A stretch of DNA of 64,000 nucleotides, taken from Fibrobacterota bacterium (lineage in GTDB: Bacteria; Fibrobacterota; Chitinivibrionia; Chitinivibrionales; Chitinispirillaceae). The notes beneath the pieces are model-generated. The model saw only the letters and a program-made list of their open reading frames with translations, was not told where the DNA came from and did no database searches. Location of the stretch: the NCBI GenBank assembly GCA_023459055.1, contig JAEWVR010000035.1:62001-126000 (forward strand), given 5' to 3'. A program made the translations under genes and the position numbers. Shown here one piece after another: positions 43,533 to 52,855 of the stretch (the first letter of the stretch is position 1; each line of letters starts with the position of its first letter).

Positions 43533-44708
43533 ATGAAAAAAGATCTAAACTCACTGTTTGTCCCTGTATTCAAAAGAAGCGGAGCTCCTTTTGTAAAGGG
43601 TAAAGGCGTTTACATTTACGATACAGATGACAGGAAATTTCTTGATTTCGGATCTGGTATTGCTGTAAATGCATTAGGGTATGCACATCCGGTTATTGAC
43701 AAGACTATAAAATCATATGGAGCCAGCCTTCTGCATACATCAAACCTCTATTTTGTCAAACCACAAATAGATCTTGCTGAATTGCTCATAAAAAAGAGCT
43801 TCGCAGACAAGGTTTTTTTCTGTAACAGCGGTACCGAGGCAAACGAAGCAGCTATTAAATTTGCCCGCAAATACGGGAAATCTATCAATCCGGACAAGTT
43901 TAACATTCTTTCATTTGAGGATGGTTTTCATGGAAGAACATATGGCGCATTAAGTGCTACTGCACAACCAAAATTTCATGCCGGGTTCGATCCAATTCTT
44001 GAGGGCTTTTACTATAGTCCTTTTAATGATATTGAGCGTGCAAAGAAAGTGTTATCAGAACATTCTTTTGCTGCAATCATTATTGAGCCTATACAGGGTG
44101 AAAGCGGTGTTCATGCTGCATCAAAGGAATTTCTTACGTTCCTTCGTGACTATTGTGATAAAAACCAGACACTGCTTATCTTTGATGAAATCCAGTGCGG
44201 CATGGGAAGAACCGGGAAATTATGGGGATATGAGCATTCAAAAGTTATACCTGATATCATGACTCTGGCAAAACCTGTTGGTGGCGGTCTGCCTCTGGGA
44301 GTAGTGCTATGTAAAGATACCGTTGTCGCTCCACTTACAGTTGGAGATCATGGTACCACATTTGGCGGAAATCCTCTTGCATGTCTGTTAGGCCTGAAAA
44401 CACTGGAAATTATCTCCGACAAAGCTTTTTTACAGGAGGTAAAATCGCTTGGTAGTTATCTCGAGAAAAAACTGAATGAACTCAAGAAAAAATTTCCTGT
44501 AATTGAGGAGATCCGGGGGGATGGCCTTTTGATCGGCGTACAGCTGTCTGTCGATCCGATTCCCGTTGTGGCAAAATGTAAAGACAACGGACTTCTGGTG
44601 ATAAAAGCTGGACATCACACAATTCGTTTTATCCCTCCCCTTGTAATTACACAAAAGGATATTGATAAGGCGGTTGACATTTTCGAAAAAACACTTGTAT
44701 CAATGTAA
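43533..44708 (+). CDS. argD: Acetylornithine aminotransferase
   Basis: A PLP enzyme that transfers the amino group of glutamate to N-acetylglutamate semialdehyde. The ATG at 43533, 10 bp after the argB stop, gives 391 aa, the usual ArgD length. Motifs include FLDFGSGIAVNALGYAHP, FCNSGTEANEAAIKFARK, HGRTYGALSATAQPKFH, IIEPIQGESGV, FDEIQCGMGRTGKLW and the PLP-Lys region TLAKPVGGGLPLG, then GTTFGGNPLACL. The context with argB and argG supports ArgD over other class-III transaminases. Confidence 0.95.
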   Translation: MKKDLNSLFVPVFKRSGAPFVKGKGVYIYDTDDRKFLDFGSGIAVNALGYAHPVIDKTIKSYGASLLHTSNLYFVKPQIDLAELLIKKSFADKVFFCNSGTEANEAAIKFARKYGKSINPDKFNILSFEDGFHGRTYGALSATAQPKFHAGFDPILEGFYYSPFNDIERAKKVLSEHSFAAIIIEPIQGESGVHAASKEFLTFLRDYCDKNQTLLIFDEIQCGMGRTGKLWGYEHSKVIPDIMTLAKPVGGGLPLGVVLCKDTVVAPLTVGDHGTTFGGNPLACLLGLKTLEIISDKAFLQEVKSLGSYLEKKLNELKKKFPVIEEIRGDGLLIGVQLSVDPIPVVAKCKDNGLLVIKAGHHTIRFIPPLVITQKDIDKAVDIFEKTLVSM

Positions 44709-44820
44709 CCATTTAAACAGTGTTTATATTGTGTCAGGTACTTGTTTTGTAAATAAATATTTATCAACAATGCATACAGAGTATCACTCCGGTATGTCAA
44801 GATTATAAAGGATTTAAAAA

Positions 44821-46029
44821 ATGGAAAAAGTAGTACTACTTTACTCGGGTGGCCTTGATACGTCAATTATGATTCCATGGCTTAAGGAAACGTATAACTG
44901 TGAAGTTATCGCTATGTGTGCTGATCTCGGGCAGGAGGATGAACTGAGTGGCCTTGAAGAGAAAGCGATTAAAACAGGAGCATCAAAGCTTTACATTGAA
45001 AGAATGACAAAAGAGTTCATTACCGATTATATCTATCCTACGCTAAAGGCAGGTGCCATTTATGAAGGATCATACCTCCTCGGGACCAGCTTTGCGCGTC
45101 CTCTTATTGCACAGCGGGCTGTAGAGATTGCACATAAAGAAGGTGCAACAGCAGTTGCACATGGTGCTACAGGAAAAGGAAACGATCAGGTACGTTTTGA
45201 ACTTACCGTTATGGCACTTGACCCGACACTAAAAATCATCGCTCCATGGAAAGACCCTCTCTGGAAAATGCGTTCCCGCGAAGACTGTATTGCATACGCA
45301 GAAGCACGCAACATTCCAATCGCACAATCAAAAAAGCGAATCTATTCTGAAGATAGAAACATTTGGCATATCAGCCATGAAGGCGGAATGCTTGAAAGCC
45401 CCTGGAATGAACCGACAGATGATGTTTACACATTGTCAAATACTATTGAAAAAGCTCCTGATACAGCAGAGCATGTAGAAGTTACCTTTGAAAAGGGTAT
45501 CCCCGTTGCAGTGAATGGTAAAACACTTGATCCGGTTGCTCTCCTAAAGGAACTTAACGAGATCGGTGCTGTACATGCCATCGGACACGTTGACATGGTG
45601 GAAAACCGCCTCGTTGGTATTAAATCCCGTGGCGTTTATGAAACACCTGGCGGCACAATTCTTTATTTTGCACACAGAGAACTCGAACGTCTGGTTCTTG
45701 ACCGTGATACAAGTCACATGAAAGAGATGCTTGCAATCCGTTATGCAGAGCTTGTGTACAATGGTCAGTGGTTCTCGACACTAAGAAAATCGCTCGATGC
45801 ATTCGTTGATGTAACACAGCAGAATGTTACCGGTAAAGTCCGGATGAAACTTTACAAAGGAAATATTGTTGCAGCAGGTTCACAGGCAGAGAAATCACTT
45901 TACCTCGAAGACCTTGCATCATTTACCGATACCGCACTCTATGATCAGAAGGATGCAACAGGATTCATCAGACTCTTTGGCCTTCCAATGAAAGTCAATG
46001 GCCTTGTCGAGCGTAAATTTGGTAAGTAA
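44821..46029 (+). CDS. argG: Argininosuccinate synthase
   Basis: Joins citrulline and aspartate with ATP. The 402-aa length is standard. It shows the PP-loop VVLLYSGGLDTS, EVIAMCADLGQ, LLGTSFARPLIAQRAVEIA, AHGATGKGNDQVRFE, IAPWKDPLWKMRSREDCIAYA and GGMLESPWNEP. AAAGGA precedes the ATG. It follows argD after a 112-bp gap with no terminator seen, and ends in a strong terminator, so argBDG is probably one unit. argH, argC and argJ are outside the window. Confidence 0.97.
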   Translation: MEKVVLLYSGGLDTSIMIPWLKETYNCEVIAMCADLGQEDELSGLEEKAIKTGASKLYIERMTKEFITDYIYPTLKAGAIYEGSYLLGTSFARPLIAQRAVEIAHKEGATAVAHGATGKGNDQVRFELTVMALDPTLKIIAPWKDPLWKMRSREDCIAYAEARNIPIAQSKKRIYSEDRNIWHISHEGGMLESPWNEPTDDVYTLSNTIEKAPDTAEHVEVTFEKGIPVAVNGKTLDPVALLKELNEIGAVHAIGHVDMVENRLVGIKSRGVYETPGGTILYFAHRELERLVLDRDTSHMKEMLAIRYAELVYNGQWFSTLRKSLDAFVDVTQQNVTGKVRMKLYKGNIVAAGSQAEKSLYLEDLASFTDTALYDQKDATGFIRLFGLPMKVNGLVERKFGK

Positions 46030-46039
46030 AAACAATGTG

Positions 46040-46070
46040 ACGAGTGACATGTAATGTGTCACTCGTTTTT
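46040..46070 (+). terminator. Strong rho-independent terminator after argG
   Basis: A perfect 10-bp stem (ACGAGTGACA / TGTCACTCGT) with a 7-nt loop is followed by TTTT, together reading TTTTT with the stem's last base. It lies 10 bp after the argG stop and only 21 bp before the start of the next gene. Confidence 0.93.
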
Positions 46071-46091
46071 GTCGGCGATTGGATTTTCTGT

Positions 46092-47507
46092 ATGCAGAAG
46101 ATTATTATATCAAATTTTGGACCTGTAAAATCTGCAGATATTGATATTAAGCAGTTTCTGATTTTAATTGGCGAACAGGCAAGCGGGAAAAGTACCACCG
46201 CAAGGTTAATTTACTTTTTCAAAAAAATTCCATATGACTTAATACAACATGTTCTTGAAATTAAAAACGAGATTAGTAAGGATTATAAGGATCTTAACAC
46301 AACACTTCATTCCATCATCCAAAAAAAATTTTTGAATTATTTCGGTGCAGTTTGGGATGTTCCGGATTTTAATATTAAATATTATTACGATTTTAAATCT
46401 GATAAATCTATTACCATTTCCCACACATTATCTCAACGTATTACAATAATAATAAGCCCTTCATTATTAAAGGACAAGACAGAGGAATTAGATAAAACAA
46501 TTAAAGAACTCCTTACTCTGGATATTTTTACCGATATACCAGGACCATCCAAGGTGAGGTTTGACTCACTGTATACTAATTTCGTATTGTTACTAAAAGA
46601 AAAATTCGGTTATCACCATGACAACTATCTCTATATAGTTGAGGGTAGAAACGCAACAGTCAGTTACTCCTCAATATTTGAAAACTATCTATTTGCTGAT
46701 CTTCAAAATCGGCGGAATTCACCGGGTGTTCAATCAAATAGTTATCACAATTTTGATTATAAATCGATTAATGAAATTCTTATGCTCGAATTCATTAGAC
46801 GTATTTATAAAATTAAAGAGTTTTTCAAAAAGTATGAAAACTTTGAACGTGCGCTTGTTTTACTTTCTGATAACGACACCAAACTGCCGGTACTACGAAA
46901 ATTAATTGAGTCTATTGAAAAAATCATCAAAGGCAAATTTACTTCTGATAACGCTGGTGAAAAAATTAACTTCGGAGATAATAATGAACAATTTGTCTAT
47001 TTATCGGATGCATCTTCAGGACAGAAAGAGTCAATTCGAATCCTGCAAGACCTCTTTTTTACTGTTTTGACAAATGAAAGTTTCCATCGTATTATTGAGG
47101 AACCCGAAGCGCATCTTTTCCCGCTCGCACAAAAACAAACAATTGAATTATTTGCTCAAGCTTTAAATACAAACAAGAATAACAACCTTATTTTAACTAC
47201 TCACAGCCCATATATTCTGACATCTGTCAACAATCTTTTACTCGCAAGCAAAATTAAACAGAAATTTCCATCAAGTTCTGAAATGGTTGATCAGATTATT
47301 CCCTCTGAATTTCATTTTTCATCTGAAAATACGGGGGTATATGCATTGGGATATTCTAAGGAACAATTCTGTAAACCGATCCTTGATGTTAAAACCGGAA
47401 TGATTGAACAGAATTACCTTGATGCCGTTTCAGATTCACTTGCAGGTGAATTTGATAGATTGTACACACTTTATGTCAAATTGCTACGTACCAATGACGT
47501 TAAGTGA
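46092..47507 (+). CDS. AAA/ABC-type ATPase of the OLD/RecF-like (AAA_21) group, first gene of a two-gene cassette
   Basis: From the ATG at 46092 the protein has 471 aa. The N-terminus IIISNFGPVKSADIDIKQFL is the usual opening of this group. Walker A is GEQASGKST (residues 27-35). After a long divergent insert come an ABC-signature-like SDASSGQKES (about 306-315), Walker B RIIEEPEAHLF (about 333-343) and a switch His in LILTTHSPYIL (about 366-376). No C-terminal TOPRIM nuclease is present, unlike true OLD proteins. Its end overlaps the next gene by 14 bp. The sequence is more AT-rich than argG and ispD. ATPases of this group paired with a small nuclease-like protein are often antiphage systems (PARIS, Septu, Gabija, retron-associated); that is inference here. 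Confidence 0.88.
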   Translation: MQKIIISNFGPVKSADIDIKQFLILIGEQASGKSTTARLIYFFKKIPYDLIQHVLEIKNEISKDYKDLNTTLHSIIQKKFLNYFGAVWDVPDFNIKYYYDFKSDKSITISHTLSQRITIIISPSLLKDKTEELDKTIKELLTLDIFTDIPGPSKVRFDSLYTNFVLLLKEKFGYHHDNYLYIVEGRNATVSYSSIFENYLFADLQNRRNSPGVQSNSYHNFDYKSINEILMLEFIRRIYKIKEFFKKYENFERALVLLSDNDTKLPVLRKLIESIEKIIKGKFTSDNAGEKINFGDNNEQFVYLSDASSGQKESIRILQDLFFTVLTNESFHRIIEEPEAHLFPLAQKQTIELFAQALNTNKNNNLILTTHSPYILTSVNNLLLASKIKQKFPSSSEMVDQIIPSEFHFSSENTGVYALGYSKEQFCKPILDVKTGMIEQNYLDAVSDSLAGEFDRLYTLYVKLLRTNDVK

Positions 47508-48054
47508 ACTCATAACATTGCTTGATAATGCATTTCGAGGCAGAAGCCGCCTACCATCAGATTGTATTTCCTTTGATTCTGAAGCAGAACTATACATTAC
47601 AGATTCAGAATCTTCTGGAAATTGTGTTTTTGTAAAAAGTCAGCATAACTCCTCACATTTATTTAAAATCATCAATTCAAATAATCACCAGATTGCATTA
47701 TGGGCTGTTGATGGATGTTTTTTTAAAAGAGGAAGTTCTGATGAGCGTTGTGACTGCATCTTTTTTTCAGATTCTGAATTCTGTTTTGCTGAATTCAAAT
47801 TTAATTCATCAAGCACTAGCCTTCTTACAATCAGTCAAAATAGAGATAAAGCAATCAGTCAACTTCGTTCGATGATTACATTATTACACATAAAATCAGG
47901 TACATATCCATTCTCACAATTTAATTGCGAAGCATATCTTTGCACTCCTGAAACCTATCCAAGAAAAAACACTGCGATTTCAAAATATGCAATTGAATTT
48001 GCAGAAAATTACAATATTTCACTGTACGAACAAAACCACAAAACCTTCAATTAA
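47494..48054 (+). CDS. Putative PD-(D/E)XK-type nuclease or effector partner of the ATPase
   Basis: A 186-aa protein starting at the ATG 47494, inside the end of the ATPase gene, so the two are translationally coupled. I recognise no named family. Residues 87-102 read DCIFFSDSEFCFAEFK: Asp87, a beta strand, then Glu100-x-Lys102, which is the D-X(n)-E-X-K core of PD-(D/E)XK nucleases. A helix follows (ISQNRDKAISQLRSMITLL), as in that fold, with strands on both sides (NHQIALWAVDGCFF, NCEAYLCTPETYP). The N-terminal 30 residues (MTLSELITLLDNAFRGR) could be the partner-binding helix. Nuclease assignment rests on this motif only. It ends 13 bp before ispD. Confidence 0.7.
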   Translation: MTLSELITLLDNAFRGRSRLPSDCISFDSEAELYITDSESSGNCVFVKSQHNSSHLFKIINSNNHQIALWAVDGCFFKRGSSDERCDCIFFSDSEFCFAEFKFNSSSTSLLTISQNRDKAISQLRSMITLLHIKSGTYPFSQFNCEAYLCTPETYPRKNTAISKYAIEFAENYNISLYEQNHKTFN

Positions 48055-48067
48055 AACCATTACCAAT

Positions 48068-48730
48068 ATGAACAAAACAATTGACACAATAATAGTTGCT
48101 GCCGGTTCCGGCTCCCGCTTGGGTTTTTCGATACCCAAAGCGTTTGTACCACTGGCTGGAAAACCACTGTTGTCCTGGAGTCTTGACACGTTTTTACAGC
48201 ATCCATCCATTCGCAAGGTTATTCTGGTTGTTCCTCAATCAATGCTTGACGAAACAATATCAAAATTCGGTTCATCCAGAGTGAATTGTGTTGTTGGCGG
48301 CTTTGAACGCTGGGAATCAGTCCGTAACGGTGTCAGTGCATCAGATGCAGACTATGTGATGATCCATGATGCTGCGCGCCCGTTTGTGACAGTAAAGATA
48401 ATTGATTCAATTCTTGACAAATCAATATATTCAGATTGCATTTTCACTGCGACACCGGTAGTTGATACTATACGAAAATTTACAGGTGACACAGCTGGTG
48501 AAACGATTAACAGAGAAGAACTGGTCCGGGTTGGTACACCTCAGTTTTTTAAACGAACAATCTTAAATAATGCATTTCTATCAATTAAACCAGGTGATGT
48601 ACTACCGACAGATGAAGTAATGCTGATGCAGAAAAACGGTCATACAGCGACAATCGCCTGGGGTGATCCGAACAATTTTAAAATTACAACAATTGAGGAT
48701 CTGCGTTTAGCAGAAGCGTTGAAAAAGTGA
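48068..48730 (+). CDS. ispD: 2-C-methyl-D-erythritol 4-phosphate cytidylyltransferase
   Basis: Third step of the non-mevalonate (MEP) isoprenoid pathway: CTP plus MEP to CDP-ME. The ATG at 48068 gives 220 aa. Visible are the nucleotide loop VAAGSGSRLGFSIPKAFVPL, the CTP region VVGGFERWESVRNG, IHDAARPFVT, TPVVDTIR, RVGTPQFFK and PTDEVMLMQKNG. No ribosome binding site is evident. It may depend on transcription from the two-gene ATPase cassette directly upstream. Confidence 0.96.
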   Translation: MNKTIDTIIVAAGSGSRLGFSIPKAFVPLAGKPLLSWSLDTFLQHPSIRKVILVVPQSMLDETISKFGSSRVNCVVGGFERWESVRNGVSASDADYVMIHDAARPFVTVKIIDSILDKSIYSDCIFTATPVVDTIRKFTGDTAGETINREELVRVGTPQFFKRTILNNAFLSIKPGDVLPTDEVMLMQKNGHTATIAWGDPNNFKITTIEDLRLAEALKK

Positions 48731-48793
48731 TGCTGTCAATATCTGTATTGCAAACAGCACGATGCAGATACAGTTTCCGGTCCTCTAACAATG

Positions 48794-49597
48794 TTACTTC
48801 CCGGTAAAAACGTCAATCAGTTCGACAAAACCGATTCCAACTATCTCTATCGCGATCAGAATTATCACGATCCATTCGAGATTATGACTTTTACGGGATG
48901 AAAGTACCTGAAAAAGAATTGTTGTAGTTTCATTAATGAAGTCCAGTTTTGTTGACAATACCTCCTGACGTTCAGGAATATCAAAAAAATCAAGAAGTTC
49001 CTGATACAGATCTTCAATAGCCTCAGAGTCCCACGTTTCTGCCGGTTTGTCAAATAATGCCACATTACTGAGTACCATGTATCGGGTCTGCATGGCAAAA
49101 CCGATGTTTTTCAGTATCTTACGTGATGATATACTTATTTTTCCCTCTGCGCTCAGTTGTTCAATATATTGGTTGAATCCAAGCAATGCATTGTCAGTTT
49201 GACGTTCCAGATGATCAAGTGCAACTGATTGAGCAAGCAGCATTGCAATTACCCGAAGTTGCGTTGATGTGGCACCGGATTCCTTCAGGTGCACTTCATT
49301 GTATTGAATTCTATCTTCCGGTGCTCCAATTTCAACAATGAGTCGATCTTCAACTTCTTTCTCGACAAACGGATCAGTAATTGTTTCGATAATTCGCGAA
49401 AAAACAAGCTGTGCAATCTTTTCATCAAACGAATAAAATACTACGGCACCAAAACTGGTGATCATAACCCTATGTAATTCACTAATTTTAACAACTAAAG
49501 GATCAAGAAATTCAATGGTATAATCCTGAAATTTTTTACGTACACGCTCTTCGTCAATAGTTGATCTGAAGTACCAGGCTTTAAATGGAAGATGCAT
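48794..49597 (-). CDS. RMD1/DUF155-family membrane protein
   Basis: A 267-aa protein of the DUF155 family, known from yeast Rmd1/Rmd8 and bacteria and of unclear function. Features are FGAVVFYSFDEKIAQLVFSR, VIAMLLAQSVALDHLERQTD, RYMVLSNVALFDKPAETWDS, LYQELLDFFDIPERQEVLST and the near-terminal ILFQVLSSRKSHNLEWIVII. One C-terminal transmembrane helix (about residues 240-262, ending FVELIDVF) anchors it. It is convergent with ispD and is not in an operon. Confidence 0.88.
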   Translation of the reverse strand: MHLPFKAWYFRSTIDEERVRKKFQDYTIEFLDPLVVKISELHRVMITSFGAVVFYSFDEKIAQLVFSRIIETITDPFVEKEVEDRLIVEIGAPEDRIQYNEVHLKESGATSTQLRVIAMLLAQSVALDHLERQTDNALLGFNQYIEQLSAEGKISISSRKILKNIGFAMQTRYMVLSNVALFDKPAETWDSEAIEDLYQELLDFFDIPERQEVLSTKLDFINETTTILFQVLSSRKSHNLEWIVIILIAIEIVGIGFVELIDVFTGK

Positions 49598-49733
49598 AAC
49601 TCATATCCTGCTGATTTGAAACACCTGACTGAAATTTTTGTGAATAATTCGCATAATGTGTCAATACCCACTATTATCATTATATGATTACTGTTGCACA
49701 TCCGCAATGTTTATAATGACTTGCACAGAATAA

Positions 49734-50048
49734 CTAATGTTCAGGATAGTCATATGAATCAGGAAGCATTACCTTTTCAGTAAACTCCTGAAATGTCAAA
49801 AAAAATTTTGTCCATGGAAAATCCGGATGAACATCCTTCTTACCTGACCAGGTCAGGTGAACAAGAGCAAATGTACCGTCAGTACACTCAAACAGAACAT
49901 CATCACAGTCTATTCGCCGTCCAATTGCACGATGGCTCTTTTCGAATAGTTTGTGGGTTGAATTCAGTTCCCTGTTTAGTTCTGAAACCAGCGCCTGACC
50001 ATGTTTATCTGCTGCGATCCATGGTTTTATCCAGACAAATTCAGTCAT
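49734..50048 (-). CDS. Small conserved hypothetical protein
   Basis: A 104-aa soluble protein: VWIKPWIAADKHGQALVSEL, HRAIGRRIDCDDVLFECTDG and FALVHLTWSGKKDVHPDFPW. The DDVLFE...VHLTWSG pattern recurs in small uncharacterised bacterial proteins as I recall them, but I know no function. AGGGGA precedes the ATG at good spacing, which supports a real gene. It stands alone. Confidence 0.7.
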   Translation of the reverse strand: MTEFVWIKPWIAADKHGQALVSELNRELNSTHKLFEKSHRAIGRRIDCDDVLFECTDGTFALVHLTWSGKKDVHPDFPWTKFFLTFQEFTEKVMLPDSYDYPEH

Positions 50049-50498
50049 ACCCGTCCCCTAAAGCATTTATTTTATAAAGCGTTATACGTAATTGTAAATT
50101 TACACATTACTAATACCCGGATTATTACAACGGTACGATATTACCATACATTTACACGCTGCTACAATAACCGTCTGGTACTACAATCATGCCTTAAAAA
50201 CGTAACTTTTTTTCTATCACTATTAAATAGTACCATTAAAAACCATCTTTTGTACAGTTGACTTTGGTAAGTAACCACAGACCTGATGAATGCCTTGAGC
50301 ATTGATTTGTACATGTATCATCAAAGGGAAAACAAGTCTACTCTATTTGATAACCTACAGTAGATTTATCTATTATAGTATTACTCGTTAATTGATAATG
50401 AAATAATTGCTTCTATTATTAAGTTATTGTACAATCTCTGAACTTGCATGCCATAACTTCTTACTTGTGGTGCTCAATCGATCCGGGAGAATTTACAC
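50049..50498. other. AT-rich intergenic region upstream of the chemotaxis receptor
   Basis: About 450 bp with no supported gene, tRNA or repeat. A possible sigma-70 promoter for the receptor is at 50407-50435. Confidence 0.45.
50407..50435 (+). promoter_or_regulatory. Possible sigma-70-type promoter
   Basis: TTGCTT at 50407-50412 and TACAAT at 50430-50435 are separated by 17 bp, 64 bp before the receptor start. The fit is good, but the region is AT-rich and chance matches are likely. Confidence 0.4.
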
Positions 50499-52703
50499 AT
50501 GCGATCATTATTCGCTAATTTATCAATCAGTAAAAAGCTTGTCTTTTCAGGAATTATAACAACGGCAGCAATCACCATTCTTATGACTCTTATCGCTTTA
50601 TGGAAAGGGAAACAGATTGAAGAGTTTGCAAGTAAAGAAACGATGGCACTTGCCAGAGAAGGGCAGATTCACATTTGTGAAGGAATTATTGCTATGCTCA
50701 AATCTCAGCAGGAGGTTCTTGAAGAAAAACTTATCTCAGATCTTAATGTTGCCCGTCAGGCAGTGAATCAACTTGGAGCAATCTCTTTTTCAAATGAACA
50801 CATTGAATGGCAGGTAACAAATCAATTTTCTCAGGAAAAATCATCTGTTACTCTTCCCAAAATGTATCTGGGTTCCACATGGCTTGGACAAAATTCCAGT
50901 TTTGATATATCATCACCGGTTGTTGATCCAGTGAAAGAGCTTGTTGGAGGTACCTGCACGATTTTTCAAAGAATGAATGATCATGGTGATATGTTACGTG
51001 TTGTCACAAATGTACGTACTCAAAACCAGACAAGAGCCACTGGAACATTTATACCGGTTACCAATCCTGATGGAAATCCTAATCCGGTGCTAAAGAAGAT
51101 ACTTGCTGGTGAACGGTATACCGGACGGGCGTTTGTTGTTGACAAATGGTATATTACCGCCTACGATCCACTTATTGATTCACGCGGGAATGTTATTGGT
51201 ATTCTATATACTGGCATTCCGGAAGAAAGTGCCAAAAGTATCCGAAAAGAGATAATGGATATTACTGTTGGTAAAACCGGTTATGTATATATACTTGACA
51301 CTAAAGGAAACTATATTATTTCGAGAAAAGGTGAACGTGATGGTGAAAATTTATGGAATTTAAAAGATGCCAATGGTAATTTTTTCATACAGGAAATCAT
51401 AAAAAAGGCTGTTGTACTAAAAGAAGATCAATATGAATCTATTGAATATGTATGGAAAGATCCTGGAGATGCAGTTTCCAAAATGAAAACTGTATCAATC
51501 GGGTACTTTAACAAATGGGAATGGATAATTGGTGCCGGAACCTATAATGATGAAATCTATGCTGTATCATCAGCAATGAAAAAATCGAATCAAACAAGTT
51601 CAATACTTATAGTAATAATTGCTCTGCTATCCACAATTGTCATTGTAATACTTTGGATCATTCTTTCCAGAAAAATAACAGAACCAATTAAAAGCGCTGT
51701 TTCATACCTGACATTAATGAGTAATGGTGATTTGACTGGAAGGCTAAACGTTCATAGTAATGATGAAATCGGATTACTCGCAAACAGATTTAATTCCTTC
51801 GCAGGCAGACTTCACAAGATCATATGCAGCATCTCTGAAAATGCCGATACTGTTTCAACATCAGCATCAAATCTGAGTTCAACATCATCACAAATTGCAT
51901 CAAATGCCAGTACGATGTCCGAAAAAGCATCAAGTGTTGCAGCATCAACCAAACAGGCAACTGTAAATATAGCAACAATAAATACAACTGCGGAAGAAAT
52001 GTCTGCGAGCACAAATTCAGTTGCAACAGCAATTGAACAAATGAGTGCATCACTCAATGAAGTTTCACATAGCTGTCAAAAAGAACTTGAAATTGCCGTA
52101 GAAGCCTCCCGGTACGCCAGGAGTAGTCGTGATGTTATGACTAATTTAGGAACTGCAGCAAAATCAATTGGTAAAATTGTAGATGTCATCAATGATATTG
52201 CCGATCAGACTAATCTTCTGGCACTTAATGCGACAATTGAAGCAGCTGCGGTAGGAGATGCCGGTAAAAGCTTTGCTGTAGTTGCGCAGGAAGTAAAGGA
52301 ATTGGCTGGTCAGACTGCTAATGCAACTGAAGAAATTGAAAAACAGATCGTGAACATTCAATCAAGTGTTTCAAGTGCAGTACAATCAATTGAAGAAGTA
52401 GTAAACGTTATTGAAAATGTCAATTTACTATCTCAAACGATTGTGAGTGCCGTTGAGCAGCAAAGTGCAACCATTGCAGAGATAGCCCGAAATATTAATG
52501 GTGTCAAAACAGGTGCACACGAAGTTGCAGAAAATGTGTCACATTCTGCCATTGGACTTACTGAGGTTGCACAAGCTATAACAAGTGTCAATAATGCAGT
52601 AAACGACACAGTAAAAGGTATCGATCTGATCAGGACAAGCGCACAGCAACTCTCTGAACTCTCTGCAAATCAGAAAAACCTTCTATCGCAATTCAAACTT
52701 TAA
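50499..52703 (+). CDS. Methyl-accepting chemotaxis protein with Cache sensor
   Basis: A 734-aa membrane receptor. Transmembrane helix 1 is near residues 14-35 (LVFSGIITTAAITILMTLIA). The periplasmic part to about residue 365 is a Cache_3-Cache_2 type sensor (GRAFVVDKWYITAYDPLIDS, GKTGYVYILDTKGNYIISRK, WIIGAGTYNDEI). Transmembrane helix 2 is near 370-390 and is followed by HAMP and a long signalling coiled coil. The tip reads DQTNLLALNATIEAAAVGDA, where most receptors have IEAARAGEAG; the R-to-A and E-to-D changes lie in the CheA/CheW-binding hairpin. No CheB/CheR-tethering pentapeptide is seen at the end. No che genes are in the window. GGGAG precedes the ATG. Confidence 0.95.
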   Translation: MRSLFANLSISKKLVFSGIITTAAITILMTLIALWKGKQIEEFASKETMALAREGQIHICEGIIAMLKSQQEVLEEKLISDLNVARQAVNQLGAISFSNEHIEWQVTNQFSQEKSSVTLPKMYLGSTWLGQNSSFDISSPVVDPVKELVGGTCTIFQRMNDHGDMLRVVTNVRTQNQTRATGTFIPVTNPDGNPNPVLKKILAGERYTGRAFVVDKWYITAYDPLIDSRGNVIGILYTGIPEESAKSIRKEIMDITVGKTGYVYILDTKGNYIISRKGERDGENLWNLKDANGNFFIQEIIKKAVVLKEDQYESIEYVWKDPGDAVSKMKTVSIGYFNKWEWIIGAGTYNDEIYAVSSAMKKSNQTSSILIVIIALLSTIVIVILWIILSRKITEPIKSAVSYLTLMSNGDLTGRLNVHSNDEIGLLANRFNSFAGRLHKIICSISENADTVSTSASNLSSTSSQIASNASTMSEKASSVAASTKQATVNIATINTTAEEMSASTNSVATAIEQMSASLNEVSHSCQKELEIAVEASRYARSSRDVMTNLGTAAKSIGKIVDVINDIADQTNLLALNATIEAAAVGDAGKSFAVVAQEVKELAGQTANATEEIEKQIVNIQSSVSSAVQSIEEVVNVIENVNLLSQTIVSAVEQQSATIAEIARNINGVKTGAHEVAENVSHSAIGLTEVAQAITSVNNAVNDTVKGIDLIRTSAQQLSELSANQKNLLSQFKL

Positions 52704-52855
52704 ATCTGATAAGGTAGTGATCAATAGTAATTGCCATTTTTTAATCCATCATCCAATCATTTTTTATTATATTGTAAAACGATTTACATGGTATCATATC
52801 ACAATCCAATTTAAGGCAAATCAGTTGAACGTACATCAGGGACCATCATCTAAAA

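Noticed and set aside
50001..50261. Plus-strand 86-codon frame overlapping the small hypothetical gene
   Set aside because: Its first part is antisense to the better-supported 49734-50048 gene and the rest is AT-rich low-complexity translation.
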